This document shows, piece by piece, positions 30,898-41,184 of a stretch of 64,000 nucleotides of DNA. The stretch is from Mantis religiosa (Eukaryota > Arthropoda > Insecta > Mantodea > Mantidae), in contig CM060958.1 in the NCBI GenBank assembly GCA_030765055.1, positions 85,135,124-85,199,123 on the forward strand, written 5' to 3'. The translations under genes and the position numbers were made by a program. How positions within the stretch are numbered: position 1 is the first letter of the stretch; the number at the start of each line of letters is the position of its first letter. The notes beneath the pieces were generated by a model. It had not been told where the DNA came from, did no database searches, and was given only the letters and a program-made list of their open reading frames with translations.

Positions 30898-31311
30898 GTT
30901 GCTTCACTTATGAATCAGCGGTATCACAATACTGTCGTCGTTCGTCGCCCTTTAGTATGAGATGGTATGCGTTGTTGGAAGGGAACAGGTGTGGATTTAG
31001 TTTCAAGGAATATCTTATTAGGTTTTCTGGGTTAATGACCAACCTGTTCAGTGTAATGACCAACCCTTCTTACCTGCCTTTGTCCGGTCCAGTTCTAACA
31101 CGAATAACCCTTACGGTACTTAGGGTATTTCTCCCTATCATCACTGCCAAACTAAGAGTGTGCTGCTTCAGGTAGTGAATGTTTCACAGGGTGTAAACAG
31201 CTTTACATTTTCGCAATATAATTCGTGTGTTTCAGTGATCAACTTTAGTGTTTCAGTGATCAACTTCAGTGTTTCAGTGCAACTTTAATATTTAGCTTAT
31301 TATCGTTACTC

Positions 31312-32738
31312 ATGGCTACTGCAAACACTGGTGCTACAGAAACAGACAGAAAGAAACTATCTGCGAAGACCACAAAAAGTGTTTTAGGGCATGGAATCCC
31401 AATTGAAGGACAAGCAAGGGAAATTATATGTTCCGTATGAAAATATTTTGAGGATGAAAGAGACAATGGGGGGTCCAATAGTTCCCGTTTCAAAAATACT
31501 TGACAGAACCTCAGCTGCTGTTGGTGTAAGTAAGAATACCATAGTTAGAGTAGGGAAAGAGAAATACGCTAGTGAAGAAAATCAGGCATGTACATCATGG
31601 TTACAAACTCCAGGGAAGAAGAGGAAGCGACATAACCCGGTCACTAACCTGGATCCATTTCAACAAGATGCCATTCGCCGCCATATTTATGCGTATTATA
31701 CCAGGAAGCAATATCCTACACTTTCAAAACTGCACTCATCTCTACAAATGGATGATCTTTTTACAGGTGGCAAGACCTCACTTTGAAAAATAGTTAAAAC
31801 TTTAGGATTTCGCTATAAAAAGCTAAAACCTGGCGCTGTAGGTTCCTACGAGAAATTATTTCTTGTGATTTTAAGAATATTGTATGGATTGATGAAACCT
31901 GGGTGAATGCTAATCATTGCATTAACAAGGGCTGGACTGATGATACCTTGGGAGCAACAATGCGGGTGCCATTAGGTAAAGGTGAAAGAATAATCCACCT
32001 TCAGGCGGGAAACTCTTTTAGATTTATTCCGAACTGTTGCCTCCTCTTCAAAACTAAGAAAACAGGAGACTATCATGAAGAAATGAACCATTCCAAATTT
32101 CTTAACTGGTTCGAAGAGCAATTATTAGTCAATTTGGAGAGGCGTTCCATAGTTGTCATGGATAACGCAAAATATCACTCTGTTATTTTAGACAAAGCTC
32201 CAACAATGGCATGCAGGAAGAGTGTTATTTTGGAATGGCTTGTTCGCAACAATGTGCGTGTTCAAGACCATTTAAAAAAGTATGAATTGCTTGAACTGGT
32301 AAAAGCAAACAAACCGCAGTTCCCAAAATATATAGTTGATGAAATTGCTGCAGAAAAAAGCCACAAAATTATTAGACTTCCTCCCTATCATTGCCATTTT
32401 AATGCAATAGAATTTTTTTGGGCCCAAATAAAGGGATATGTAGCGCGCAACAATACAGATTTCAGTATAACATCTGCTATAAAACTAGCAGAAGAAGCAA
32501 TAGCAAAAATAAGTGGTAAAAATTTGGAAGATGCTGTTTGTCACACAAAAAAGTTATAGTGGCAGCATGGGAAAACGAAGGCATTTTGGAAGAAAGTGTG
32601 GAAGAACTCATAATTTCCATGGTAGGTTGCAGTAGCTCTGACGACGACGGCGGTGGTGACAATGACGAAGATCATCAGAAAAGCAGTAGCAATGACAGCA
32701 GCGACTCTGAGATAAGCGGCATATTCCCGTTGGATTAG
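31312..32738 (+). pseudogene. DD82E-type transposase pseudogene
   Basis: Transposase broken by one stop (TGA, about 31429) and frameshifts near 31480, 31780, 31890 and 32540, but traceable end to end. The N-terminal DNA-binding part has 'GHGIPIEGQAREIICSV' then 'RTSAAVGVSKNTIVRVGKEK' (helix-turn-helix). A linker has 'RRHIYAYYTRKQYPTLSKLH', followed by 'LGFRYKKLKPG'. The catalytic core has 'NIVWIDETWVNANH' (D1, about 31885), 'SIVVMDNAKYHS' (D2, about 32160) and 'HCHFNAIEFFWAQIKGYV' (E, about 32410). I count 82 residues between D2 and E, far longer than Tc1 (34). The C-terminus is a run of Ser and Asp. Similar proteins are common as uncharacterised loci in arthropod genomes. From memory, this spacing was named DD82E/Sailor; that name is unverified. 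Confidence 0.85.
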
Positions 32739-33851
32739 AATACATAATTCTGTGCAGGTATGGCACTTTTATTTATCTAAATCTTAACTGTAGCTAACCA
32801 TTTGTTTTTTGTTCATTCCAAAGATTTCGTATGCTGTAATTAGGTAACTGCTCACTTATACGTGTAGACAGTCTTACGGCAGTCTTACGATTAATACTGC
32901 AGTATGCAAATTTCTAGGAATATGTGCGTGTGCATTACTGCAACTGACTGCAACCGAACTTCCACCTCCCCTCTACCCGCCTAGCACGTGGAGAGGGACG
33001 GTAAAGTGGCAACGGTGCTATCCCCTCTCTTTCCCCACTCCTTCAACTGTCAATCACCAACTTATAATGCACCCATAATAATATATCTATGGTAACAAAT
33101 ATACCTATCTGTTGAATTAAGAATTTCAGAGCAAATACATATCCTGTAAAAAAGCTACCAAAGCCTGGCATAAGCAGCTGGAGTATTGCCAATCAAAGAA
33201 ACATGCACATGTTGAAAATACCAACACTATATAACCAAAACGAAGATGCACAAAAGCATGATAAAACATGATGCAGTAGTAAATAATGGAAATAATGATA
33301 ACTATCTGGTAGAAACATTCCATCTTTTGGTTTTCCTCTGTTGTAGTTCTTTTACTAATGTTAGGTACTGCTCTGCAGAAAGCAGTAGTTTATTTAGTAG
33401 TAATTTCTCAATGTAGAAGTTCTGTTGTGTTACTTTATAATTCAATCATTACAATGCGAATTTTGCAAGGCAGAGGACCTTCTTCATATGCATAGATTTC
33501 ACTTGTTCTGTCAAGATAGATTGTCTATCGAAATGATTTCCCACATTAATTATATTGCATGTATCTTGACTAACAACATTTTGATAAGGATTAGTTGCTA
33601 ATACATTTAATGTGACTGGATTTCAGATGCACGATTGGCAATAGCCGCCTACGGCAGACATTGGCTGCTATTCTACAGGATAACCTGAAAGCAATTTCAT
33701 GGAATCAAAAATTTGTTTTAGTAATTATTATCACCACACTTTGAAGAAATTATTTTTGTAATATTAATGCACGTAAATATACTTAAGTATTTTGCAAAAG
33801 GAAGTTTATATTTTATAATACATTCTATTATGAAAATAGAACCATACATAC

Positions 33852-33978
33852 CAGCAACGAGAGGTCCACCAGATTGACTTAATATGTCTTGCCTTTCCTT
33901 TTTACGCTTCTGAAGTTTTTCTCTTAAACTGTTTCTTTTGCTTTTTATAGCCTGGATCTCCTCCCAAGCATCCGACAT
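33852..33978 (-). CDS. METTL3: METTL3 coding exon 1 (start codon)
   Basis: Start exon of METTL3. ATG at 33978 begins 'MSDAWEEIQAIKSKRNSLRE', then 'KLQKRKKERQDILSQSGG', matching vertebrate 'MSDTWSSIQAHKKQLDSLRE' over the N-terminal leader helix that binds WTAP. The donor is GTTGCTG followed by GTATGT at 33851, phase 1. The upstream minus-strand sequence is presumed 5' UTR. The open frame that runs past 33852 toward 33718 is intron. DDX46 starts 804 bp away on the other strand. Confidence 0.95.
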
Positions 33979-34631
33979 CGTCAGCTTTAGATATATTCTG
34001 CCCTAAGAAAAGTCTGTAGATAAAATTTTTAACAAGTTTTTGTTAACTTATAACACAACAAAAAACAAATATCGCATCATTTAGGTTATGTCTCAAGCAC
34101 TCATCGGCTTTAACATGAACATGCTTAAGAGCTGTCTACTTTATAATACTTACAGTGCCCAAATAAATAAAACAAATTATAATTGTATTTATTTCGAACT
34201 TTTTATCATGTTTTATGCCTTCATATTTGTTACTGTTTATTTCATATCTATTGCATTTGTGACATTCATTTTCGTATTTACAAACAAAACCAAATCGCCA
34301 TATATGCAACTAATCATGTATGCCATAACCATATTGCTTTTCCCTCTGTGGTCCTTTTCGAGGAGAAAATAGCTTAATTTACTATATATTCCAGCAGTTT
34401 AAAGCTTGGACATTTTATTTTCAATAACTCTGATTGATGAACTATGGGACATATAAAGATGCGGTTGCTGACATAAATAAATGGAACTGCAGTAAGCAAT
34501 ATGTAATGTTTGTGTTGGTGCTCCTTAAATTAAGAATAATATGGCCGACGTTAGTTGTATAATATGTGAAAGCTAATGACGTGAAATAAAAGTGTATTGA
34601 TTTAATTTCTTTGTTTATTCTACACAATAAG
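33979..34631. promoter_or_regulatory. Divergent promoter region between METTL3 and DDX46
   Basis: Sequence between the METTL3 start codon and the likely 5'-UTR donor of DDX46. I see no TATA box at a credible distance, and the region is AT-rich without a CpG-rich core. Small frames in it (for example 34088-34372) are not supported as genes. A shared promoter is inferred from gene arrangement alone. Confidence 0.5.
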
Positions 34632-34778
34632 GTAAGCCGTATACAATTTTGATAACATAATGAGACAGAAATTATATAGTAAACCTCTTTTCGATGTTTC
34701 CTAACCTCCTTAGTATACAGGTTTCCAATAAATAAATGTAATGCATTACACTATTGCATGTTTTTATATTTATTTCAG
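34632..34778 (+). other. DDX46: Likely 5'-UTR intron of DDX46
   Basis: Donor ATAAG followed by GTAAGC at 34632 and acceptor 'TTTTTATATTTATTTCAG' ending at 34778, four bases before the start codon. Length 147 bp, a plausible insect intron. If real, the 14 codons upstream of ATG 34783 (from 34741) are intronic and not translated. Confidence 0.65.
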
Positions 34779-34782
34779 AAAC

Positions 34783-37779
34783 ATGGTACGTAGTAGCGGA
34801 CATCATCGCCGCTCAAGGAGTAAATCTGGGAGCCCGGAGAGGAAAAGAAGTCGTAGATCACGAAGTAGGGACAGAACCAAGGGACGCTATAGGCGGAGTC
34901 GCTCGCGTGACCGCGATCGTGATTTACTGGATAGAATAGACAGAGATCGCCATCGACGTTCCCATAGTAGAGATAGAAAAAGAGGTGACAGCAAAGAACG
35001 GCGATCTTCATCGTCAAAATCAAAGATTAAGGTTAAGGAAGTTGTAGATGTAAAAGAGAAAGAGAAAAAAGAAGAAAAAGCAGAGGATGAAGCGTTTGAT
35101 CCTACCGTTTTGGATAAAGAAGAAGAGCAAAGAAGATTAGAACAAGAAATGCAAAAACGAAGGGAACGGATTGAAAGATGGAGAGCTGAACGAAAAAAGA
35201 AGGAATTAGAAGTTACAAAGAAAGAGATCAAGGGAAGCCTACTTGCAAATTTGCAGTTACCAATGAAAAAATGGACATTAGAAGATGACAGTGATGAAGA
35301 AGAAGAAAAGCTAGAAAACAAAGAAAATAAAGAAGAATCTGTAGAAGAAGAAATAGATCCTCTGGATGCTTTTATGCAGGGTGTTCAGGAGGAAGTGAGA
35401 AAAGTAAACAAATTAGACAGTAAAAAGAGTGATGGTAAACCAGGAAGTGGTGGCAATAGCTCAGGTGTTGTTATAGTTACTGGAGTAGCCAAGAAAAAAG
35501 TAGATAAAAAGAAAGGAGAACTGATAGAGCAGAATCAGGATGGTTTGGAATACTCATCTGAAGAGGAGGAAGAAGATTTGAATGCTACTGCTGCTGGTAT
35601 TGCAAACAAACAGAAAAAGGAACTTGCTAAAGTGGACCACTCCAATATGCAGTACACAGCATTTCGTAAAAATTTTTATGTTGAGGTTCCTGAGATCAGT
35701 CGCATGACTCCAGAAGAAGTTGAAGCTTACAAAGAGGAACTTGAAGGTATTAGAGTAAAAGGTAAAGGATGTCCAAAACCAATCAAGACGTGGGCACAAT
35801 GTGGAGTGAGTAAAAAGGAATTGGATGTACTTAAAAAGCATGGCTATGAAAAGCCAACCCCAATTCAAGCACAGGCTATTCCAGCAATAATGTCAGGACG
35901 TGATTTGATCGGTATAGCCAAGACAGGAAGTGGAAAAACTTTAGCTTTTCTGTTACCTATGTTACGCCATATCATGGATCAGCCACCTTTGGAAGAAACT
36001 GAAGGACCTATAGCAGTAATCATGACACCCACTCGTGAGTTGTGTATGCAGATTGGTAAAGAGTGTAAGAAGTTCACAAAATCTCTCAATTTGCGTGCAG
36101 TATGTGTGTATGGTGGTACAGGAATATCAGAACAGATAGCAGAATTGAAGAGAGGTGCAGAGATAATTGTGTGTACTCCAGGACGCATGATAGATCTGCT
36201 TGCGGCTAACAGTGGTCGGGTTACTAATCTAAAGCGAGTAACTTATGTTGTTCTAGATGAAGCAGACAGAATGTTTGATATGGGATTTGAACCTCAAGTA
36301 ATGAGAATAATTGATAATATTCGTCCTGATCGTCAGACAGTTATGTTCAGTGCCACTTTTCCCAGACAGATGGAAGCACTTGCCCGTAGAATACTAACCA
36401 AGCCAATCGAAGTTCAGGTAGGAGGCCGCAGTATAGTTTGCAAAGATGTGGAACAACATGTAGTAGTTCTGGAGGAAGAACAAAAATTTCTGAAACTTCT
36501 TGAGCTGTTAGGACATTTCCAGTCTCTTGGAAGCATCATTGTATTTGTGGATAAACAAGAAAATGCAGATAGTCTTCTTAAGGATCTGATGAAAGCATCT
36601 TATCAATGTATGTCCTTACATGGTGGTATTGATCAGTTTGATCGTGACAGCACTATAGTAGATTTCAAATCAGGTAAAGTGAAACTCCTTGTAGCCACAT
36701 CTGTAGCTGCCAGAGGATTAGACGTGAAGCATCTCATCCTTGTTGTGAACTACGATTGCCCTAATCATTATGAAGATTATGTGCATCGTTGCGGTCGCAC
36801 AGGACGAGCTGGCAATAAGGGTTTTGCATATACATTCATCACTCCTGAACAAGAGCGGTATGCAGGAGATATAATTCGAGCCCTGGAACTCTCTTTGGTC
36901 CCAGTGCCTGAACCTCTACGCATTCTTTGGGATCGCTACAAGGCAAAACAAGCAGCAGAAGGGAAGAAGGTTCATACAGGAGGTGGTTTTAGTGGTAAAG
37001 GATTTAAATTTGATGAGGCTGAAGCAATGATGGTCAGTGAGAAAAAGAAATTTCAGAAGGCAGCACTTGGACTGCAAGATTCTGATGATGAAGATTTGGA
37101 AAATGATATTGATCAGCAAATTGAGAACATGTTAGCACCTAAGAGGATTGTGAAAGAAATAAAGGCTCCAATAGGAATGGCACCTGGTGCACCACTGCTA
37201 CCAAATCAGGCAATTCCAACAGCAACAGACAAACTTGAGCTGGCTCGTAGACTTGCATCGCGCATCAACATGGCTAAAAACCTAGGGGCAGAGGCCAAGG
37301 GAGCAACACAACAAGCAGCAGAAGCAATCCTAAAGGGAGGTGGTTCTCAGCCACTAATTACAGCCAAGACTGTTGCTGAGCAGCTTGCAGCTAAATTAAA
37401 CACAAAACTGAATTATCAACCCAAAGAGGAGGATGACAAAGTCGAGGAAGAACAAGTGGAAACCTTCCGCAAATATGAAGAAGAACTTGAAATCAATGAC
37501 TTTCCTCAACAAGCTCGCTGGAGGGTCACTTCAAAGGAAGCACTGGCGCAAATCAGTGAATACTCAGAAGCAGGTATTACTGTACGAGGAACATATTTCA
37601 CTCCAGGCAAGCCTGCACCCGAAGGAGAACGGAAATTGTATCTTGCAATTGAGAGCACCAATGAATTGGCTGTTTCAAAGGCAAAGATTGAAATTACTCG
37701 ACTAATTAAAGAGGAACTGTTAAAATTACAGAGTTCAGCCCATCATATTATGAACAAAGCTCGGTACAAAGTTGTCTAG
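34783..37779 (+). CDS. DDX46: DDX46 / Prp5 DEAD-box RNA helicase, intronless coding sequence
   Basis: 998-residue ATP-dependent RNA helicase (vertebrate DDX46 is about 1030). Prp5/DDX46 acts in the nucleus, remodelling U2 snRNP for branch-site pairing during prespliceosome assembly. Residues 1-90 are Arg/Ser-rich. A Lys/Glu-rich coiled coil with acidic runs extends to about 300 and includes the acidic 'YSSEEEEEDLNA'. The helicase core follows: Q motif 'PTPIQAQAIP' (~358), motif I 'AKTGSGKT' (~380), 'PTREL', 'TPGRMID', DEAD (~491), SAT (~521), 'IIVFVDKQ', 'SVAARGLDV', and 'HRCGRTGRAG' (~667). The conserved C-terminus has 'EEELEINDFPQQARWRVT' and 'ITVRGTYFTPGK'. I chose ATG 34783 because the family starts at the RS domain and an acceptor lies just upstream. 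No intron, stop or frameshift interrupts it. Confidence 0.97.
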   Translation: MVRSSGHHRRSRSKSGSPERKRSRRSRSRDRTKGRYRRSRSRDRDRDLLDRIDRDRHRRSHSRDRKRGDSKERRSSSSKSKIKVKEVVDVKEKEKKEEKAEDEAFDPTVLDKEEEQRRLEQEMQKRRERIERWRAERKKKELEVTKKEIKGSLLANLQLPMKKWTLEDDSDEEEEKLENKENKEESVEEEIDPLDAFMQGVQEEVRKVNKLDSKKSDGKPGSGGNSSGVVIVTGVAKKKVDKKKGELIEQNQDGLEYSSEEEEEDLNATAAGIANKQKKELAKVDHSNMQYTAFRKNFYVEVPEISRMTPEEVEAYKEELEGIRVKGKGCPKPIKTWAQCGVSKKELDVLKKHGYEKPTPIQAQAIPAIMSGRDLIGIAKTGSGKTLAFLLPMLRHIMDQPPLEETEGPIAVIMTPTRELCMQIGKECKKFTKSLNLRAVCVYGGTGISEQIAELKRGAEIIVCTPGRMIDLLAANSGRVTNLKRVTYVVLDEADRMFDMGFEPQVMRIIDNIRPDRQTVMFSATFPRQMEALARRILTKPIEVQVGGRSIVCKDVEQHVVVLEEEQKFLKLLELLGHFQSLGSIIVFVDKQENADSLLKDLMKASYQCMSLHGGIDQFDRDSTIVDFKSGKVKLLVATSVAARGLDVKHLILVVNYDCPNHYEDYVHRCGRTGRAGNKGFAYTFITPEQERYAGDIIRALELSLVPVPEPLRILWDRYKAKQAAEGKKVHTGGGFSGKGFKFDEAEAMMVSEKKKFQKAALGLQDSDDEDLENDIDQQIENMLAPKRIVKEIKAPIGMAPGAPLLPNQAIPTATDKLELARRLASRINMAKNLGAEAKGATQQAAEAILKGGGSQPLITAKTVAEQLAAKLNTKLNYQPKEEDDKVEEEQVETFRKYEEELEINDFPQQARWRVTSKEALAQISEYSEAGITVRGTYFTPGKPAPEGERKLYLAIESTNELAVSKAKIEITRLIKEELLKLQSSAHHIMNKARYKVV

Positions 37780-37980
37780 GAAATGTACTAGTTACTCAGT
37801 TCGCTTCACTCATTCATTCATCCTTCAAATCTTTCATTCATTTTTTTTACACATCAAAGAATTTTGACAGGTGTGTAATGAATTGTGATTTACCATTGGA
37901 CAAAACAACTAATTAATTGAAGTTGTATAGTTTGAGAAGTGTACAAACAGTAAATAAATCAGACACAATATGTTAGACCA
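37780..37980 (+). terminator. DDX46: DDX46 3' UTR and polyadenylation signal
   Basis: AATAAA at 37953-37958, about 175 bp after the stop codon, is the first canonical polyadenylation hexamer downstream. The cleavage site would be near 37970-37980. Confidence 0.6.
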
Positions 37981-38989
37981 GTGGTCGCCAACCACCTGCA
38001 TTTGGGACAACCATCATACAGTCATAGAGTTGGTGGTTCCAAAGCTTGGATTACAATGTGTGCCTCATAGGATTCAATGTAATGTTAAGAAATAATTATA
38101 TTATAATGATTTAATTGTAAATGGTGGTTACAGTAATGCTTAATAGAAATGTGTAATGTTCATAATAGTACTCTTTTCCTATTATTACGAAAAGTAGCTT
38201 CCAAAAATTTGAAGTGAATTTTCTTTTGTCTTATTTGAAATAATACTGCTTCCCACAAAATATTTAAGAAGTGAACACTTGGAAGGAAAGCAACTTCAAA
38301 CTGTAAATAATTCCCATAGGGAGCACTTTAACACATGCACCAGCCAAATAATTGGGGATATTCTGAAGCATCTTTGTTAGGAAGTAGCTACAATTATATT
38401 GAACTTTTAACATTCTTATGAGAAAGAACTATGATACAATGAAGCACAAAATTAATATAATTTTGAGTCGAACTAGTTCTTGATGCTGCATATATTGTTA
38501 ATGTTTATCTAGAATGCATGTTGTCAACATTAGCTGAGATGTTAGGAAGGTTCTAACAAAACATGTTCTGGATAAACACTGGCAATATGTGGAGCATTGA
38601 GTAATAGTTCTACTCAAAATTATTTTAAGAACCATTATTAACAAGTATGCTGTTATTTGTGTTTCTGCAACTCGTATTTTATTGCAATATTTATTTTCTT
38701 GCAGTTTGTTAGCCAACTGGGGTGACTATTCAGAAATTTTTATGTTCTGCAATGGTATTTATATTCCTACTGCCACCAATGTCAGAATGCTGACTATCCA
38801 CTGCTTTTGATACTTTTCCTCGTTAAGGTGGAAAGGTAACATGCTGTGGACATGTTATATGAAACGTATATGTTGATTTTTTAAATTTATACCCACCACT
38901 GAGCAGGAAGTGACCCAAAAGTATAAAGATATCTTATGGGGGAAGTTTTCCTAGTGGCAGAAAATTTATGGTATTAGCATTGTAAAATG
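37981..38989. other. Intergenic, nothing recognised
   Basis: About 1 kb downstream of DDX46 with no supported feature. Confidence 0.4.
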
Positions 38990-39220
38990 ACTACACAAAT
39001 ACAAATATTTAGTAAATATTCTCCACTTAACTTAAGAAGCCGATGACAATACTTCTATTATGTTTTTGCGAAATTAATTTCATGGACATTTGCCCACATC
39101 TTCAGTCAACATGTGGGCAAATGTCCATGAAATTAATTTCGCAAAAACATAATAAAAGTATTGTCATCGGCTTCTTAAGTTAAGTGGAGAATATTTACTA
39201 AATATTTTTATTTGTGTAGT
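38990..39220 (-). repeat. Palindromic PLE end carrying a hammerhead core
   Basis: Near-perfect inverted repeat. The left arm (from 'ACTACACAAATACAAATATT') mirrors the right arm (to 'TTTTTATTTGTGTAGT'), with the centre at about 39098-39109 (near 'CTTCAGTCA') and arms of about 108 bp. On the minus strand it encodes CTGAAGA (39105-39099), a short stem II (TGGGC...GTCCA), GAAA (39081-39078), then TTAATTTC, a self-complementary stem III. The CTGAAGA box lies in the loop, so only the minus strand has a complete core. Confidence 0.8.
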
Positions 39221-39444
39221 GTTTGTTACTCACTGTAAATAGCTTCATTTTCTGTGTAATTGTAAAATGGGTTGCAATTTTAGGTTAGGGAAGATATTCA
39301 AAAGAATTACAAGCACAGAGTTGAAGTTTTGTACTGTTTGATGGAAGTTTGATAATTTACGTTAATCCACAATTGTGTAAAAATCCTTAGCATGGCTTTT
39401 GGAAAGAGTTTGAAAGAGATTGAGAGATCGATTGTTTGATTGAG

Positions 39445-39660
39445 ATTGAAAGAGATTGACTGGTTCTCAGTGGTGTAGCTGGCGATATCTACACCACTGA
39501 GAACCAGTTGATGTCCATTTGAAATGGAGGAAAGTAGCCACCGAAACATGTTCCAGGAAATTTAAAAGTAAGTGTTGTTTAGTGTCATTAATCGACTCAC
39601 CTTTAAATTTAATTTATTATAAAAGCACCGTTTTCAACACTTCCATGAAAGGAAATCTTA
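39445..39660 (+). mobile_element. PLE end fragment, family of PLE 7
   Basis: A short palindrome ('CTGGTTCTCAGTGGTGTAG' mirrored by 'CTACACCACTGAGAACCAG', 39458-39495) is followed by 'GGAGGAAAGTAGCCACCGAAACATGTTCC' split over two motifs, and 'AAATTTAAAAGTAAGTG'. The same segments bound PLE 7 (29170-29345 and 30405-30530). No coding part. Confidence 0.7.
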
Positions 39661-40153
39661 TAATTGACATCTGGTAACTATTTTAAGTATTTTATAACTG
39701 GAAAATTATAGTGGAAAGAAACGTTGATTACATTAGATCTATCACCTGAGGGATTGTTGCTGGTATTCCTTATTTCAGATTATTTTTCATATTCAAATTT
39801 ATCAAGTATTAAATTAATACTTATAATCAAACTTACTGCCTTGTATGATGCCATTTCTCTACCACCAGCATCAGTATAAATTCTAGTTTGTGATTGACTA
39901 GCTTTAAGCTAGCTACTTCTTTTAACAGAAAGGAAATTCTTTTAAAATAATTGATCATTGTTCTAATATAATCTAATGTTGGAGGACCTAAATTTAAATA
40001 AAAGAAAAAAAATACAGTAAATGAAAATTCTTTAATAACTGTTACTTTTTCTTATGCTACAAACATAGTATTTTTATTTTGCTATTAAGATTTTTCTCTT
40101 AATAGTTATGTTCGGAGCACCATTTCTCTTGATATTAAATGGAACCCAAACTT

Positions 40154-40414
40154 TTCTTTTATATTAAAAAAAGAAGGATTTAACAGGTTAGGTCATATTG
40201 GACGATGAATGAATGAAATGGGGGAAAGGTGAAATGATACCCAAATGAGTCCAAGGTCTATAGAGATTAGAGTTACCTGACATCCATCTTTCAGGGTAAG
40301 GTAAAAACCCTGGGAAAAGAAATCTTATCTATGTAAGTTACCCTGAACGAAATTCGAACTTGGTACCTCTTGAACATTAGGCAGAATGCTGCCACCTATA
40401 CTAAAGAGGCAGGT
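40154..40414 (-). mobile_element. tRNA-headed SINE, family B
   Basis: Minus-strand copy between 9-bp duplications CCCAAACTT (40145-40153 and 40415-40423). The head end is degraded ('CTGCCTCTTTAGTATAGGTGG'); the tail segment 'CATTTCATTCATTCATCGTC' and 'CAATATGACC' are clear. Confidence 0.85.
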
Positions 40415-40811
40415 CCCAAACTTAATCTTAGAATTTATTTTTGTGCTACTACAAATAAACATTTGATATTAGCATTGCACTTGAGTAAAAGTATTATACA
40501 GTATGATGTATTGATAATTTATAAAAATGAGTTGGATTAGAAACATTTGATAGTTAAAATGTCAATTTTGTGTTCTGCTTTTCCTGTTACAGCAGCATTT
40601 AAACAATATTAATAACAAAATTTTGTGCAATAAACATAGTAACAAGTGCCTCAGGGTTTGTTGTATTCAACAACCAAATCTTTTTTCTTAACAAATTTAA
40701 TTTTAAATATTACAAATAGAAGCATTATTAACAGTGAAGTTTTTTCTTCATGTTGAAGTTTTGTTGAGTCACACTTGTTTACACTCGCCTTCACTTATTA
40801 TTTTTAAAAAC

Positions 40812-40852
40812 GCTGGAACGTTTTCCAGGACATTTGCCCTCTTCCTCAGCAG
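40812..40852 (-). ncRNA. Hammerhead core in the left end of PLE 8
   Basis: Minus strand: CTGAGGA (40849-40843), stem II AGGGC-AAAT-GTCCT (five pairs, one G-U), GAAA (40825-40822), palindromic AACGTT and TTC at the cleavage position. Stem I starts with three pairs (CTG before the core, CAG after the cleavage site). All conserved core bases are present; position 7 is G, which hammerheads tolerate. Confidence 0.75.
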
Positions 40853-41184
40853 TTTAGTGACTGACTCTCCCCCTTCCTTTCCTCTTCCTTCTCCTGTATC
40901 TGATCCTGTTGTCATATGGTGTTAGGAGCGCAAAGTTTTAACACTTCATTAAGTGGTGGGATTTCAAAATTTTAACATGTTCACTTCATTCTCTTGGAGA
41001 TCAAGCTGAAGGAACACCAGAGAAACATAAAACTAAAGCAAATAGAAAAATCCGCTGTATCAAATCATTTTTGGAAAGAAAACCACAACATTGGGCAAAA
41101 TATAAAACTGTTGAAACCATTAGAATCACCAATAGAATTAGACATCTGGGAAAAAATCCACATAATTAAAAACAGTGAACATGT

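Larger units (their letters stand above)
30578..33060 (+). mobile_element. IS630/Tc1/mariner-type transposon of the DD82E kind, decayed
   Basis: Candidate full element around the transposase at 31312-32738. Candidate inverted ends: TTGGTGAT at 30578 and ATCACCAA at 33053-33060. Subterminal 'GAGAGGGGATAAACACG' lies near 30635, against reverse-complement 'GAGAGGGGATAGCACCG' near 33015-33031. 'CTCCACGTGCT' occurs on both sides. The match is patchy and I could not define a target duplication. It lies in METTL3 intron 1, opposite to METTL3. A 62-bp palindromic PLE scrap sits inside at 30829-30890. Confidence 0.55.
5466..33978 (-). other. METTL3: METTL3 gene, 5' portion (gene span)
   Basis: Span of the partial METTL3 gene, minus strand. 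Four coding exons of 127, 87, 211 and 265 nt have GT donors and AG acceptors. Their phases match at every junction (1, 1, 2, 0), giving 230 N-terminal residues. Introns are 4831, 14542 and 8450 bp, and a fourth of at least 5465 bp runs off the window. METTL3 is the S-adenosylmethionine-binding subunit of the nuclear METTL3-METTL14 mRNA m6A writer. The catalytic DPPW-containing domain and CCCH zinc fingers would be encoded to the left. Introns 1-3 are largely transposon, including an entire gypsy element in intron 2. Confidence 0.9.

Noticed and set aside
34088..34372. 94-codon frame with hydrophobic stretches between METTL3 and DDX46
   Set aside because: Composition follows the AT-rich DNA, there is no recognisable domain, and it lies in the presumed promoter. 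Several equally long chance frames occur nearby.
34741..34782. Upstream ATG (34741) as the DDX46 start
   Set aside because: It would add 14 hydrophobic residues that lie in a poly-pyrimidine acceptor context. The next ATG gives the RS-type start usual for the family.
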